From Spirosoma luteum DSM 19990 (GTDB lineage Bacteria > Bacteroidota > Bacteroidia > Cytophagales > Spirosomataceae): DNA of 64,000 nucleotides. Positions 15,938-24,691 of this stretch are shown piece by piece. How positions within the stretch are numbered: the stretch's first letter is position 1; each line of letters starts with the position of its first letter. A program made the position numbers and the translations under genes. The notes below the pieces were generated by a model. It searched no databases. It worked only from the letters and a program-made list of their open reading frames with translations, and was not told the DNA's origin. Location of the stretch: contig NZ_KB893245.1 in assembly GCF_000374065.1 (NCBI RefSeq), forward strand, positions 1 to 64,000, in the 5' to 3' direction.

Positions 15938-17743
15938 ATGCCCGAAACAATTTTCCTCCAGCGTCAACAGCAATTTAGCTATGCTGAACAAATTGCTCAG
16001 CAAAAACATAACCGACTGGCCTTCTGGCGGCTTGTGTGGTTTATCGGTAGTGTACTGGGGGTTTGGCTGCTTATCCGGCTCGACCAGCAACTGGCCGCAG
16101 TTGTTGCTCTGTTAGCTGGCATAGTGGGCTTCCTGATTCTGTTAAAAAAACACCAGCAGGTAAAGCGGGAGCGGGATCTGAATCATTATCTGGCGTTTAT
16201 TAATCAGGATGAAGCATCACGACTGAAACGGCAGTACCTGCGCCCCGACACGGGGGAACAATTCTCCAGTCCGACGCACAGCTACACGGGTGATCTGGAC
16301 GTGTTTGGGAAACACTCGCTTTTTCGACTTTTGAATAGAACCCACACGTATCTGGGGCAGAATCGACTAGCTACGTGGCTCAAAGCACCTGCCAATCCAG
16401 ATGCTATTCGTCTTCGCCAGGAAGCGGTGGCCGAGCTTGAGCCGGAGCTTAACTGGCGGCAGGAGTTTGAAGCACAGGCTTATCTGGAAGAAACGGTTAA
16501 TCGCTCGCCAGATGCATTGGTCAAGTGGGCAACGGCCGAATCTGTGCCACTGCCCGGCTACTTAAATGTTATCCGATTTCTTTTTCCTGCCATTACACTG
16601 GGCCTATTCGTTTCCTGGCTACTGGGTTATTTGCCCGGTTCAGGCGTATTATTCGGGCTGGCCATTCATGGGTTGGTGCTCAGTCGATTATCGGCGCGGG
16701 CTGTTGAGGTTAGCGAGCAAACGGTAGACATCTCAACTGCGTTGAAAGCCTTTCGGGAATTGTTCCAGCAGGCAGAGAAAGTTGCGGGTACTAGTGCTCG
16801 GATAGCGGCTATTCGGCAGTCATTGACAGCTGATTCTCACGCTGCGTCAACTGCGATTGGGCAGCTTTTCCGGTTGACCGAAGGCTTGAATTATCGCCGA
16901 AACCCGTATTTCTATTTATTATTTGGCGTTGCTACTCTATGGGATGTTCACTACTTGTTGAGACTCGAAGCCTGGCGCAAGCACTACGGCGCTGACCTCA
17001 GCGTTTGGTTCGACGCATTGGGCGAACTGGAAGCACTCAATAGCCTGGCCGGGTTTTCCTACGCCCACCCAGCCTACACTACGCCCGATATTGTCGATGA
17101 TACACTGACGCTGGATTTTAGTCAGGCCGCTCACCCGTTGCTGGCACCAGACCGCTCCATCGGAAATTCGCTGACGTTTGCTGGTAACGGGCAAACGATT
17201 TTGATAACCGGCTCTAATATGTCGGGAAAGAGCACTTTTTTGCGGACCGTTGGGGCCAATGTGGTGCTGGCACTGGCGGGAGCGGTTGTAAGTGCCGAAC
17301 GGTTCTGGTGTTCACCCGTTCGTGTATTCACCAGTATGCGCACACAGGATTCGCTGGAAGAGAGCACCTCATCATTCTATGCCGAACTTAAACGGTTGCA
17401 AACCTTGATTGGGTTAACCAAGCAACAAAAGGCAATCCCGGTACTGTATTTTCTGGATGAAATTCTAAAAGGAACCAACTCCGCCGACCGGCATCGGGGA
17501 GCCGAAGCCCTCATTCGACAAATGCACCAGACCACCGCTTCCGGCTTTGTATCAACCCATGATTTAGAATTAGGTCAACTCACCGATGCTGATAGTTTCG
17601 TGCGGAATTTTCATTTCCAGTCCGACCTCAACAATGGAGAACTTGTATTCGATTACAAACTCCGCACGGGTATTTGCGAGAGTTTTAATGCCAGCCAACT
17701 GATGCAGGCCATCGGTATTGAAATGGGTGAAGTACAAAAATAA
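15938..17743 (+). CDS. Membrane-anchored MutS-like ATPase
   Basis: 601 residues from the ATG at 15938. Two hydrophobic helices near 29-46 and 52-69, two more near 205-250, then a MutS lever/core region and a C-terminal MutS ATPase: Walker A GSNMSGKST at 425-433, SMRTQDSLEESTSSFYAEL, Walker B YFLDEILKGTNS near 503-514 and STHDLEL. The mismatch-recognition domain I of MutS is absent. These short MutS relatives with membrane helices are common in Bacteroidota but uncharacterised. It should not be named mutS or expected to do canonical mismatch repair. Confidence 0.82.
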   Translation: MPETIFLQRQQQFSYAEQIAQQKHNRLAFWRLVWFIGSVLGVWLLIRLDQQLAAVVALLAGIVGFLILLKKHQQVKRERDLNHYLAFINQDEASRLKRQYLRPDTGEQFSSPTHSYTGDLDVFGKHSLFRLLNRTHTYLGQNRLATWLKAPANPDAIRLRQEAVAELEPELNWRQEFEAQAYLEETVNRSPDALVKWATAESVPLPGYLNVIRFLFPAITLGLFVSWLLGYLPGSGVLFGLAIHGLVLSRLSARAVEVSEQTVDISTALKAFRELFQQAEKVAGTSARIAAIRQSLTADSHAASTAIGQLFRLTEGLNYRRNPYFYLLFGVATLWDVHYLLRLEAWRKHYGADLSVWFDALGELEALNSLAGFSYAHPAYTTPDIVDDTLTLDFSQAAHPLLAPDRSIGNSLTFAGNGQTILITGSNMSGKSTFLRTVGANVVLALAGAVVSAERFWCSPVRVFTSMRTQDSLEESTSSFYAELKRLQTLIGLTKQQKAIPVLYFLDEILKGTNSADRHRGAEALIRQMHQTTASGFVSTHDLELGQLTDADSFVRNFHFQSDLNNGELVFDYKLRTGICESFNASQLMQAIGIEMGEVQK

Positions 17744-17840
17744 AACCTGCCTCCGGGCAAAATCCAGTTAGGATATACCCCAAAACGGGCTGGACCACCC
17801 ACGTAACCTTCCGAAACAAATCCCTTCGGCCCTTTTGTTC

Positions 17841-17848
17841 TATCTTTG
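17841..17848 (+). promoter_or_regulatory. Candidate -7 element of prfB
   Basis: TATCTTTG matches TAnnTTTG, 68 bases before the prfB ATG at 17916. The -33 position is not obvious. Confidence 0.45.
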
Positions 17849-17915
17849 TATTCTTACATGAGCTGAAGGATTTTGCTCTTTCGCTCTTTCATTTTTCATC
17901 AAGTACGACAAGTTC

Positions 17916-18993
17916 ATGACAACCGACCAGTTGACCGACTTGAGAGCCAGAGTAGAGGCCCTGAGGAGGTATCTTTGACTACGATACTAAAAAAGAACAG
18001 TTAGCTGAACTGGAACAACAAACATTCCAGCCCGAATTCTGGACCGATGCCGCCCGTGCCGAAGGTGTGATGAAGCAGGTCCGCAACCTGAAAGGCTGGA
18101 CGTCCGGTTACGAAAAACTCAACGGTCAATTCGGAGACCTGGAAACGCTATTCGAGTTTTACGAAGGGGGAGAGGTAACCGAAGAAGAGGTTGATGAGGA
18201 GGGTGTAAAAGTCTCGGAAACACTCGACGATCTCGAACTCAAGAAAATGCTCGGTAATGAGGAAGATCAACTCAGCGCCGTGCTGGAAATAAACGCCGGT
18301 GCCGGTGGTACGGAAAGCCAGGACTGGGCCGATATGCTCTACCGCATGTATATGCGCTGGGCCGAAAAACACGGCTACAAGCTAAAGCAGGTCGACTATC
18401 AGGAGGGGGATACCGCTGGTATCAAATCAGCTACAATCGAAGTAGATGGCGCACTGGCCTACGGATTTCTGAAATCGGAGAATGGCGTCCATCGTCTGGT
18501 TCGTATCTCGCCCTTCGATTCCAACGCCCGTCGGCATACCTCTTTCGCTTCCGTGTTTGCGTACCCACTTGTTGATGATACCATTGAAATCGATGTCAAT
18601 CCTGCCGATATTCGCTGGGATACGTTCCGGTCGGGTGGAGCGGGTGGCCAGAACGTAAACAAGGTAGAAACGGCCGTCCGGTTGCACCACGCGCCATCGG
18701 GATTGGTTATTGAGTGTCAGCAGGAGCGGAGTCAGTTGATGAACAAGGAAGTAGCCATGCGGCTGCTGAAATCAAAACTCTACGAAATCGAGGTGCAGAA
18801 ACGTAATGCTGCCCGCGATGAGGTAGAAGCGGGTAAGCAAAAAATAGAATGGGGTTCCCAGATTCGTTCCTATGTTCTGGATGACCGACGGGTGAAGGAC
18901 CACCGCACCGGCTACCAGACATCTAACACTGATGCCGTGCTGGACGGCGACATTGACCCATTTATCAAAGCGTTTTTGCTGGAGCAGGAATAA
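17916..18993 (+). CDS. prfB: Peptide chain release factor 2 with programmed +1 frameshift
   Basis: Frame one from the ATG at 17916 encodes 20 residues ([20 protein letters not shown]) and stops at an in-frame TGA at 17976-17978. Reading past one T, the +1 frame continues from GAC at 17977 to 18993, giving 358 residues. The site AGGAGG TAT CTT TGA C contains the internal Shine-Dalgarno-like AGGAGG and the slippery CTT TGA, as in the RF2 autoregulatory frameshift. SPF (about 198-200) and GGQ (about 243-245) are the stop-codon recognition and hydrolysis motifs. Annotating from the downstream GTG at 18067 would be wrong. Confidence 0.97.
17964..17979 (+). promoter_or_regulatory. RF2 programmed frameshift site
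   Basis: AGGAGG (17964-17969), a three-base TAT spacer, then CTT TGA C. The AGGAGG pairs with the 16S anti-SD inside the elongating ribosome, and slow UGA decoding by RF2 promotes the +1 shift. Base for base it is close to the E. coli site. Confidence 0.95.
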
Positions 18994-19077
18994 AGTCCGG
19001 TTTGAGTAGTTGTAAAGGTAAAAGCAATCCAGGGAAAAAAACCGGACGTACATAACAGCACAGCTACTCAAACTATT

Positions 19078-19776
19078 ATGAAACTTATTTTTTTCATCAT
19101 TCCGTTTCTATTTTCCTGTACGAAGTCCACAACCGAACAGAATATGGTTGTTAATCCTAACGCCAGCGCGTCGATGTATTCCTTCCTGTCGCTGGGAGAC
19201 TCATACACCATTGGTGAAAGCGTATCGGCTGCCGACCGCTGGAGCGTTCAATTGGCCGGTATGCTTCGTAATCAGGGGCTGGACGTGGCAGACCCGGATA
19301 TCATTGCCCGTACAGGGTGGACCACCGCCGAACTACAGGACGCTATAACTAGTAGTGGTAATCAAAAAAAATATGCCCTGGTTTCGTTGATGATTGGGGT
19401 CAACAATCAATACCGGGGCCAGAGTCAGGACCGCTACCGTACCGAGTTTAAATCGTTGCTCCAAACGGCCGTCAACTTCGCCAATGGTAAAGCCGACCAT
19501 GTTTTTGTGCTGTCTACCCCCGATTGGGGACGTTCACCCTACGCATCGTCACAGAACAAAACGCAGATTGGTGAGCAGATTGACCAATTCAACGCCATCG
19601 CGAAGGATGAGTGCCAGAAAGCCGGTATCGCTTTTGTTGATATTACTCCGGCAACCCGGGCAGCCGCTGGCGACGATTCTCAGTTTGCCAGCGATGGTCT
19701 GCATTATTCGGGCAAGCAGATGCGAAAGTGGGCCGAAGCGGCCATCCCGACCGTAAAGGAAATCCTGAAAAAATAA
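19078..19776 (+). CDS. SGNH/GDSL-family hydrolase, probable lipoprotein
   Basis: 232 residues. Short signal MKLIFFIIPFLFSC with a lipobox-type FSC (Cys ~14). Block I is SLGDSYTIGESV with the nucleophilic Ser, block III is LMIGVNNQYRGQS (Asn), and block V is DGLHYSGKQM (Asp/His). Family members are esterases, lipases or acylhydrolases acting on lipids or acylated carbohydrates; substrate unknown. Its end is 4 bases from the end of the convergent membrane-protein gene, with no room for a terminator. Confidence 0.88.
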   Translation: MKLIFFIIPFLFSCTKSTTEQNMVVNPNASASMYSFLSLGDSYTIGESVSAADRWSVQLAGMLRNQGLDVADPDIIARTGWTTAELQDAITSSGNQKKYALVSLMIGVNNQYRGQSQDRYRTEFKSLLQTAVNFANGKADHVFVLSTPDWGRSPYASSQNKTQIGEQIDQFNAIAKDECQKAGIAFVDITPATRAAAGDDSQFASDGLHYSGKQMRKWAEAAIPTVKEILKK

Positions 19777-19780
19777 TATC

Positions 19781-20476
19781 CTACACTATAGATGCCCTGC
19801 GTCCGCTAAACTTTTGGCGGTAGAACTTCACCGTCCGGCTAATGATAGCTCCGCCAATTATAGAAGGCAAAATCCAGCTCATTGTATACGTCCATTCTGG
19901 AGCAGTAGCGGGCAGGACCCGCCCAACATTAGTTACCAGAGCGGCCGTAAACGTAGCAATGTATGAGCCGCCCATGCGGGTAAAGTGCTGAAAGAACCAA
20001 TGCATCTTTTCCGTTGGCTTAGCCATCAGTTGAACATCCCGACCGGCAAATACAAGGGTTAGTACGCCGAAAAAAGTAAACACAATTGGCAGAAACGATG
20101 TGCCGTTTGTGGTTAATAGGTAAAGGCCAAACCCAATCATTGCCAAACTAACAAACAGCGTTACGAGTGTCAATGCCTTATCCGCTGTCGTTGGGCCGGA
20201 TTTCTTTTGCTTCGTGGCCCGCCAGCCGGTTATGCACAGGTAAAAACTAAACACGGCAATGCCCGCCAGAAACAGGCGCATCATCTTGAAGGGTTGTAAT
20301 GTGCATAATAGTAGTGCCGTCAGGGCAACGATAATCATGCAGTACACGTAAATCAGGCCGGTCCGTTTATGAAGCTGATTTCCTTTCTCAAAAAACATGG
20401 GAATCAGACCAGCTATCAGGGCTGTAAACCCAGCCGCAATGTGTGTAATCAGAAGGGATAAGATAAGCGTTTTCAT
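19781..20476 (-). CDS. Multi-pass membrane protein (DUF2306-like)
   Basis: 231 residues, mostly hydrophobic with about six to seven predicted helices (for example LITHIAAGFTALIAGLIPMFF at 9-29 and ALTLVTLFVSLAMIGFGLYLL in the middle). A conserved-looking His before an Ala/Gly-rich helix and NQLHKRTGLIYVY resemble the DUF2306 family, but I could not confirm the family. Function unknown. It has its own good promoter at 20506-20538 and converges with the SGNH gene. Confidence 0.65.
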   Translation of the reverse strand: MKTLILSLLITHIAAGFTALIAGLIPMFFEKGNQLHKRTGLIYVYCMIIVALTALLLCTLQPFKMMRLFLAGIAVFSFYLCITGWRATKQKKSGPTTADKALTLVTLFVSLAMIGFGLYLLTTNGTSFLPIVFTFFGVLTLVFAGRDVQLMAKPTEKMHWFFQHFTRMGGSYIATFTAALVTNVGRVLPATAPEWTYTMSWILPSIIGGAIISRTVKFYRQKFSGRRASIV

Positions 20477-20505
20477 GACCGTTTTGCGTTTGTCGTTCGT
20501 TGAAA

Positions 20506-20538
20506 CAAACCTACGACAAGCACCTTACCAGGTCCAAA
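20506..20538 (-). promoter_or_regulatory. Promoter of the 19781-20476 membrane-protein gene
   Basis: On the minus strand, TTTG (20538-20535), 21 bases, then TAGGTTTG (20513-20506), matching the Bacteroidetes -33/-7 consensus. The predicted transcript start is about 25 bases before the ATG. Confidence 0.65.
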
Positions 20539-20611
20539 AAAGAGGGATAAACAGCAAGCTTAGGGACGTTTGGCAATGGAAAAAGAGGACAGGGACGAAC
20601 GGTGGGCTGTT

Positions 20612-21520
20612 TTACAAGGCTTTCAACTCCACCACCAAACTTTCATTATATTGCCGCGAAACGGGCACCTGTACCAAACCATTGGCCAAATGTAATCGGT
20701 AACCCTGCGCATTACCCGTAACCCGCTCAACCCGATCGAGGTTGACCACATACGACCGGTGGCAGCGCACAATGCGCGGCCGATTAATCTGTCCTTCCAA
20801 CCGGCTCAGGCTACTACGCAGAAGCGGTTTTACCAGCTGGTTATCTTTCTGATAAACGACCGTGCAGTAGTTATCGCTCGATTCAATATAGAGCAATTGA
20901 GCCGCGTCTAACGTTATAATATCCTTTTCATTATCCGAAACCAGCGTCAACGGAGTTTCTTCCCGTCTGGGAGTAGGTATAGAGATGGTTTCTGTACAAT
21001 TCGCTGGCTCTGCCGGCGTTGGTGGATATACGGGAAAACCAGCCGCCGACTGACTGTACTTTCTCAGCTTACGTATATAATTGAACACAACGGCCCCCGT
21101 TGTGGGGAACAGCCCGAGAAGAAAGGTGACCAGTATCATTCCAAGCCAACTGGTGTAGTCTTTGTAGCCTTCCTGACTGAGCATCCACTCCAGATAAAGT
21201 CGGTTGCCAATCGCAATCAGCAAAATATTGCCCGTTATGAGCATAATTTGCCGACCTACGTTCCAGCGTTCATCAGCAAATTGCCGGGGGAATAATTGGG
21301 GCCAAACCGTAAAGTTGAATGCCGTAATGACAAACGTGACCAGGCCAAAACCGAGTATCTTCAGCGGCTTATCAGGTGTTTGCCAAAAACTCAGACCGAA
21401 GGGCTGAAAAACCAATAAGAATAAGCCAACGAACAGCCCAATTATAGCCGCCTGACGCATTTCCCGAGTGGGCGATTCAGTTGAGGGATAGGGCTGCCTG
21501 AATAACTCGGGTATACGCAT
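20612..21520 (-). CDS. LytTR-family transcriptional regulator with N-terminal membrane domain
   Basis: 302 residues. Four hydrophobic helices in the first ~150 residues (starting AAIIGLFVGLFLLVFQPFGLSF), then a linker and a LytTR DNA-binding domain at about 195-300: ITLDAAQLLYIESSDNYCTVVY, LLRSSLSRLEGQ and IVRCHRSYVVNLDRVE with the typical cis-regulatory HRSYVVN core. A one-component regulator that would sense at the membrane; no response-regulator receiver domain. It lies 5 bases after the rhomboid gene on the same strand, so the two are likely co-transcribed. Confidence 0.88.
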   Translation of the reverse strand: MRIPELFRQPYPSTESPTREMRQAAIIGLFVGLFLLVFQPFGLSFWQTPDKPLKILGFGLVTFVITAFNFTVWPQLFPRQFADERWNVGRQIMLITGNILLIAIGNRLYLEWMLSQEGYKDYTSWLGMILVTFLLGLFPTTGAVVFNYIRKLRKYSQSAAGFPVYPPTPAEPANCTETISIPTPRREETPLTLVSDNEKDIITLDAAQLLYIESSDNYCTVVYQKDNQLVKPLLRSSLSRLEGQINRPRIVRCHRSYVVNLDRVERVTGNAQGYRLHLANGLVQVPVSRQYNESLVVELKAL

Positions 21521-21525
21521 AATAC

Positions 21526-22146
21526 CTAAAATAACCGCCAGCTTGAAATTTGCTCAAAGAAGTTAGGCAGAATTGAGGGGTACGCCAAAACCATAAACAG
21601 AACGCCAAACAGCGCTCCGTAAAAGTGGGCATCGTGGTTAATATTACCTGCTCCCCGTCGGGACTCGTAGTAGGAGTAGCCCAAATACAATACGCCGAAA
21701 ATAAAGCCGGGTATACAAAACGCGAAGTAAAGACAGATATCTGTCAATGGACGGAACAATATACCAGCAAAAATAATGGCTGATACACCCCCCGATGCGC
21801 CCAGTGAGTTGTAGCCGGGGTTGTTACGGTGTTTTAGAAAGGTCGGGATATCAGAAACCAGAATGGCTGCCAGATAGAAGCCAATTACATACAGAGGTGC
21901 CATTGGTCCAAATAACAAGCCGAATACCTGCTCAATGAATCCCCCGAAGAAGTACAGACTAATCATATTGAAAATCAAATGACCCCAGTCGGCGTGTAGA
22001 AAGCCTGAGGTTATCAGTCGGTAATACTGCCCCCGGTTTGCCACCTGATAGGGGTTCATGATCCAGCGGTTCATCAGGCTGTAATTATTCCAGGCCATAA
22101 TACTGATGATGGCGGTGATAACAATAATGATAAGGGTAACGCTCAT
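21526..22146 (-). CDS. Rhomboid family intramembrane serine protease
   Basis: 206 residues with six hydrophobic helices. Rhomboid motifs: HADWGHLIFNM at 51-61, the nucleophile Ser118 in GASGGVSA, and the His dyad partner in NHDAHFYGALFG (His174). It cleaves membrane-helix substrates in the inner membrane; substrates are not known. It probably forms an operon with the LytTR regulator 5 bases downstream. Confidence 0.92.
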   Translation of the reverse strand: MSVTLIIIVITAIISIMAWNNYSLMNRWIMNPYQVANRGQYYRLITSGFLHADWGHLIFNMISLYFFGGFIEQVFGLLFGPMAPLYVIGFYLAAILVSDIPTFLKHRNNPGYNSLGASGGVSAIIFAGILFRPLTDICLYFAFCIPGFIFGVLYLGYSYYESRRGAGNINHDAHFYGALFGVLFMVLAYPSILPNFFEQISSWRLF

Positions 22147-22228
22147 GTGATGTATACTATAGGATGAAGTTATATGATGTATGATCGATAAAATGGTTAA
22201 CTGTGCGGTCTACATCATACTTCTTTAA

Positions 22229-23212
22229 TCAGCTTTCCCGCTCAACTAATTGATGGGCAAATTGAATCAATAACTTTTTCCGGTCAGGGTCTGCATCAAC
22301 CTGGTCGAAATTGGCAAAGCCCCGGTCAAAGTAACCCGTAATGCGGGATTCGGTAAGCTGACGAATACCCAGTTGGTCGTAAATAGCCGTAACGGCCTGC
22401 ACCTTCTCGGCTTTATCGAATGTCGTTTTGGTTAACCAGTCAGTCAGTTCTTCTCTTACTGAACCCTGAGCCTGTTGAAGGGCCTCAATGAGGAGAAACG
22501 TTTTCTTGTTCGCAATAATATCGCCCCCCACCTGCTTGCCAAATTTGGCTGGGTCACCATACACATCCAATAAATCGTCTTTCAGCTGAAAACCAACCCC
22601 AATGTTCATTCCGCCTTCGTACAGATGTTGCCGGGTGGTTTCACCTGCACCCGCAATTAAGCCGCCCAGTTCAAGCGCGTAGCCCAGCAGAACCGACGTT
22701 TTAAGGCGAATCATATCGATGTATTCGCCTTCGGTAACGTCCCAGCGGGTCTCGAAATTCATATCCATCTGCTGGCCTTCGCACACCTCGGCAGCTGTCC
22801 GGCTGAACCGCTCCAGCGCCGGCTTTAATTTGTCGCCTTCAACAGATAACAACAGTTGGTAGGCATTAACCAGCATCACATCACCGGACAGAATAGCCAC
22901 ATTACCATTCCATTTTTCGTGAACTGTTGGCTGATTACGACGTAGTGGAGCCTGGTCCATGATATCGTCGTGCATGAGCGTGAAGTTATGAAATACCTCA
23001 ACCGCCAGCGCCGGACGAACTGCTTTTTGCCAGTCATCCGTAAACAGGTAGGTAGCCATAAGCGTCATCAGGGGACGCATACGCTTACCGCCAAGACTCA
23101 TAATATACCGAATAGGGTCGTAGAGTTCGGCAGGGGAGTGCCCATATTGAATAGACTGAAGTTCGTTTTGGAGGGCATCAACAAAAATAGCTGGACTCAT
23201 TCGGCTAAGCAT
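22229..23212 (-). CDS. Polyprenyl synthetase family protein
   Basis: 327 residues, trans-isoprenyl diphosphate synthase fold. First aspartate-rich motif MHDDIMD, followed by LRRNQPTVH; second motif LKDDLLDVYGD; and a GGKRMRP diphosphate-binding segment near the N-terminus. It elongates farnesyl or geranylgeranyl diphosphate to a quinone side chain or related polyprenyl; chain length cannot be read safely. The start may be M1 (23212) or M5 (MSPAIF, 23200). It sits 45 bases after the barrel gene 23258-24082. Confidence 0.92.
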   Translation of the reverse strand: MLSRMSPAIFVDALQNELQSIQYGHSPAELYDPIRYIMSLGGKRMRPLMTLMATYLFTDDWQKAVRPALAVEVFHNFTLMHDDIMDQAPLRRNQPTVHEKWNGNVAILSGDVMLVNAYQLLLSVEGDKLKPALERFSRTAAEVCEGQQMDMNFETRWDVTEGEYIDMIRLKTSVLLGYALELGGLIAGAGETTRQHLYEGGMNIGVGFQLKDDLLDVYGDPAKFGKQVGGDIIANKKTFLLIEALQQAQGSVREELTDWLTKTTFDKAEKVQAVTAIYDQLGIRQLTESRITGYFDRGFANFDQVDADPDRKKLLIQFAHQLVERES

Positions 23213-23257
23213 TACTGCCTGTTTTGGACCAAAAATACGGGAAAAGCCCCCAAAAGC

Positions 23258-24082
23258 CTAACGGCCAATCTGACGGCGATAACTGCGTTGACCGGGGGTA
23301 ATCAGGATAAAAACCAGCCGACCGGCCAGGATAAAGTACCCATCATTTTTACCCGTATTGCCGCGCTGCTCCCCCGGTTGATTGGCAACAGTACCGAGTT
23401 CGGCCCGCCGGTCAGACAAAGACGTAGCCAGCGAATTAAAGTTGCTGCGGTCTGGGTATACCGAACTAACATCGTCCAGATAATCGCTCAATACGTGCGT
23501 ATAGGTTCCTTCCAGATGAAACTGAAGCCGTTCGGAAGTGAGTAGCGGTAATCCCAGACCGTAGCGGATAATACCAGCCAAACGATTATAATGGATGCCT
23601 TCGGTCTGGAGCGGGGCCAGGCTGTACGTCTGGCCCTCATACAATGCTTTGGGTATTATGTACGTAATGCCAGCACCCGCCAGTGCATAGGGTATAACGG
23701 CCCGGTAGCGGTCATCAACCCGCCAGAAATCAACCTGTACACCTGCCCACACATCAGGATTCAGACTCCTGAACGACAGATTGTTGTAGTAATTCCGGGT
23801 ATATTTTTGGTGCGCGTATAGGTAATAAAGCTGGGCTTCCACCCGATACGACAGTTGATAGGAAACCCGATAGGCTGCGGCCAGATTAACGGATGCTCCC
23901 AACTGCAGATGCCCAAGATTACCCAACTCGCTCAGGTCACCTGTGTAATGGGTTAGCCCAACTCCGCCATTAAGCAGCCAGGTTCCCGGTTTTTCACGCC
24001 AGATTTCAGATCGTTGCCCTGCTCCTGGAAATGGAATAACAACACCAACCAGGATGAGAAGGAGGACGCGAGAAAAATACAA
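23258..24082 (-). CDS. Outer membrane beta-barrel protein, DUF6089/PorG-like
   Basis: 274 residues, beginning at a TTG codon; no in-frame ATG precedes it before a stop, and the signal peptide MYFSRVLLLILVGVVIPFPGAGQ follows directly. The mature start GTWLLNGGVGLTHYTGDLSELG resembles DUF6089 proteins, the family that includes the type IX secretion protein PorG; this link is a tentative recollection. Later parts alternate as outer-membrane strands. Likely co-transcribed with the polyprenyl synthase downstream. Confidence 0.65.
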   Translation of the reverse strand: MYFSRVLLLILVGVVIPFPGAGQRSEIWREKPGTWLLNGGVGLTHYTGDLSELGNLGHLQLGASVNLAAAYRVSYQLSYRVEAQLYYLYAHQKYTRNYYNNLSFRSLNPDVWAGVQVDFWRVDDRYRAVIPYALAGAGITYIIPKALYEGQTYSLAPLQTEGIHYNRLAGIIRYGLGLPLLTSERLQFHLEGTYTHVLSDYLDDVSSVYPDRSNFNSLATSLSDRRAELGTVANQPGEQRGNTGKNDGYFILAGRLVFILITPGQRSYRRQIGR

Positions 24083-24092
24083 AGGGGCTATT

Positions 24093-24127
24093 TGATATGG
24101 TGCAGCTCATGTGACGGTACCATATCA
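24093..24127. repeat. 9-bp inverted repeat upstream of barrel gene
   Basis: TGATATGGT at 24093-24101 and ACCATATCA at 24119-24127, separated by 17 bases, in the gap between the cytosine deaminase stop and the barrel gene start. Could be a terminator stem or a regulator site. Confidence 0.4.
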
Positions 24128-24150
24128 TAATAGTAACGTAAGTCCCTCAA

Positions 24151-24585
24151 TTACAACTCGCCAATATCTTCATTCCAGATTGCTGGTTTTTCGGTGATAA
24201 ACTGATTCATCATCTCAACACACTCCGGTAAATCAAGATCAATTACTTCAACACCGTGTTCTTCCATAAATGCCCGTGCTCCGGGGAATGTACGGGATTC
24301 GCCGACAATGACTTTGGGGATTTTGAACTGCACAATGGTTCCGGCGCACATGTAGCAGGGCATCAGCGTTGAATAAATAACGGTATCCCGAAATGAACCA
24401 ACGCGCCCTGCATTGTTCAGGCAGTCCATCTCGCCGTGTAAAATTGGGTTGTCTTCCTGCACCCGCTTATTGTGGCCAGATGCTACTAATTTGCCATGCT
24501 TAATCAGGGCAGAACCAATGGGAATACCCCCTTCACTCAAACTTTTTCGGGCCTGGTCAATGGCCTCCTGCATAAATTCATCCAT
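24151..24585 (-). CDS. Cytosine deaminase, yeast Fcy1-like
   Basis: 144 residues. Zinc site HGE at 50-52 (His50 ligand, Glu52 proton shuttle) and PCYMC with Cys77 and Cys80. The whole protein lines up with fungal cytosine deaminase from GGIPIGSALI to the C-terminal WNEDIGE, including an arrangement of short C-terminal helix residues typical of that enzyme rather than tRNA adenosine deaminase or guanine deaminase. Expected to convert cytosine to uracil in pyrimidine salvage. Subfamily call rests on recalled similarity; bacterial CodA-type enzymes are unrelated. Confidence 0.8.
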   Translation of the reverse strand: MDEFMQEAIDQARKSLSEGGIPIGSALIKHGKLVASGHNKRVQEDNPILHGEMDCLNNAGRVGSFRDTVIYSTLMPCYMCAGTIVQFKIPKVIVGESRTFPGARAFMEEHGVEVIDLDLPECVEMMNQFITEKPAIWNEDIGEL

Positions 24586-24691
24586 AGTTAGTATAGTTTT
24601 TGGTTTGCAATATCTGGTTCATGGTGGTTGATGCAGGCAAAATCATCATTACAACTCACCGAAAGCCGAAGCCAATCACCGTAAGCCTGCT

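Noticed and set aside
18067-18993. Shorter prfB from the GTG at 18067
   Set aside because: The upstream 20-codon frame, the AGGAGG TAT CTT TGA C site and normal RF2 N-terminus show that the real gene starts at 17916 with a +1 shift.
22160-22222. ATGATGTA/TACATCAT inverted repeat between rhomboid and polyprenyl synthase genes
   Set aside because: Short, AT-rich arms with a long spacer; chance is plausible and it does not match the long-stem class.
23690-23824. Possible small gene antisense to the DUF6089-like barrel
   Set aside because: No start signal, no motif and it lies wholly inside a convincing coding region.
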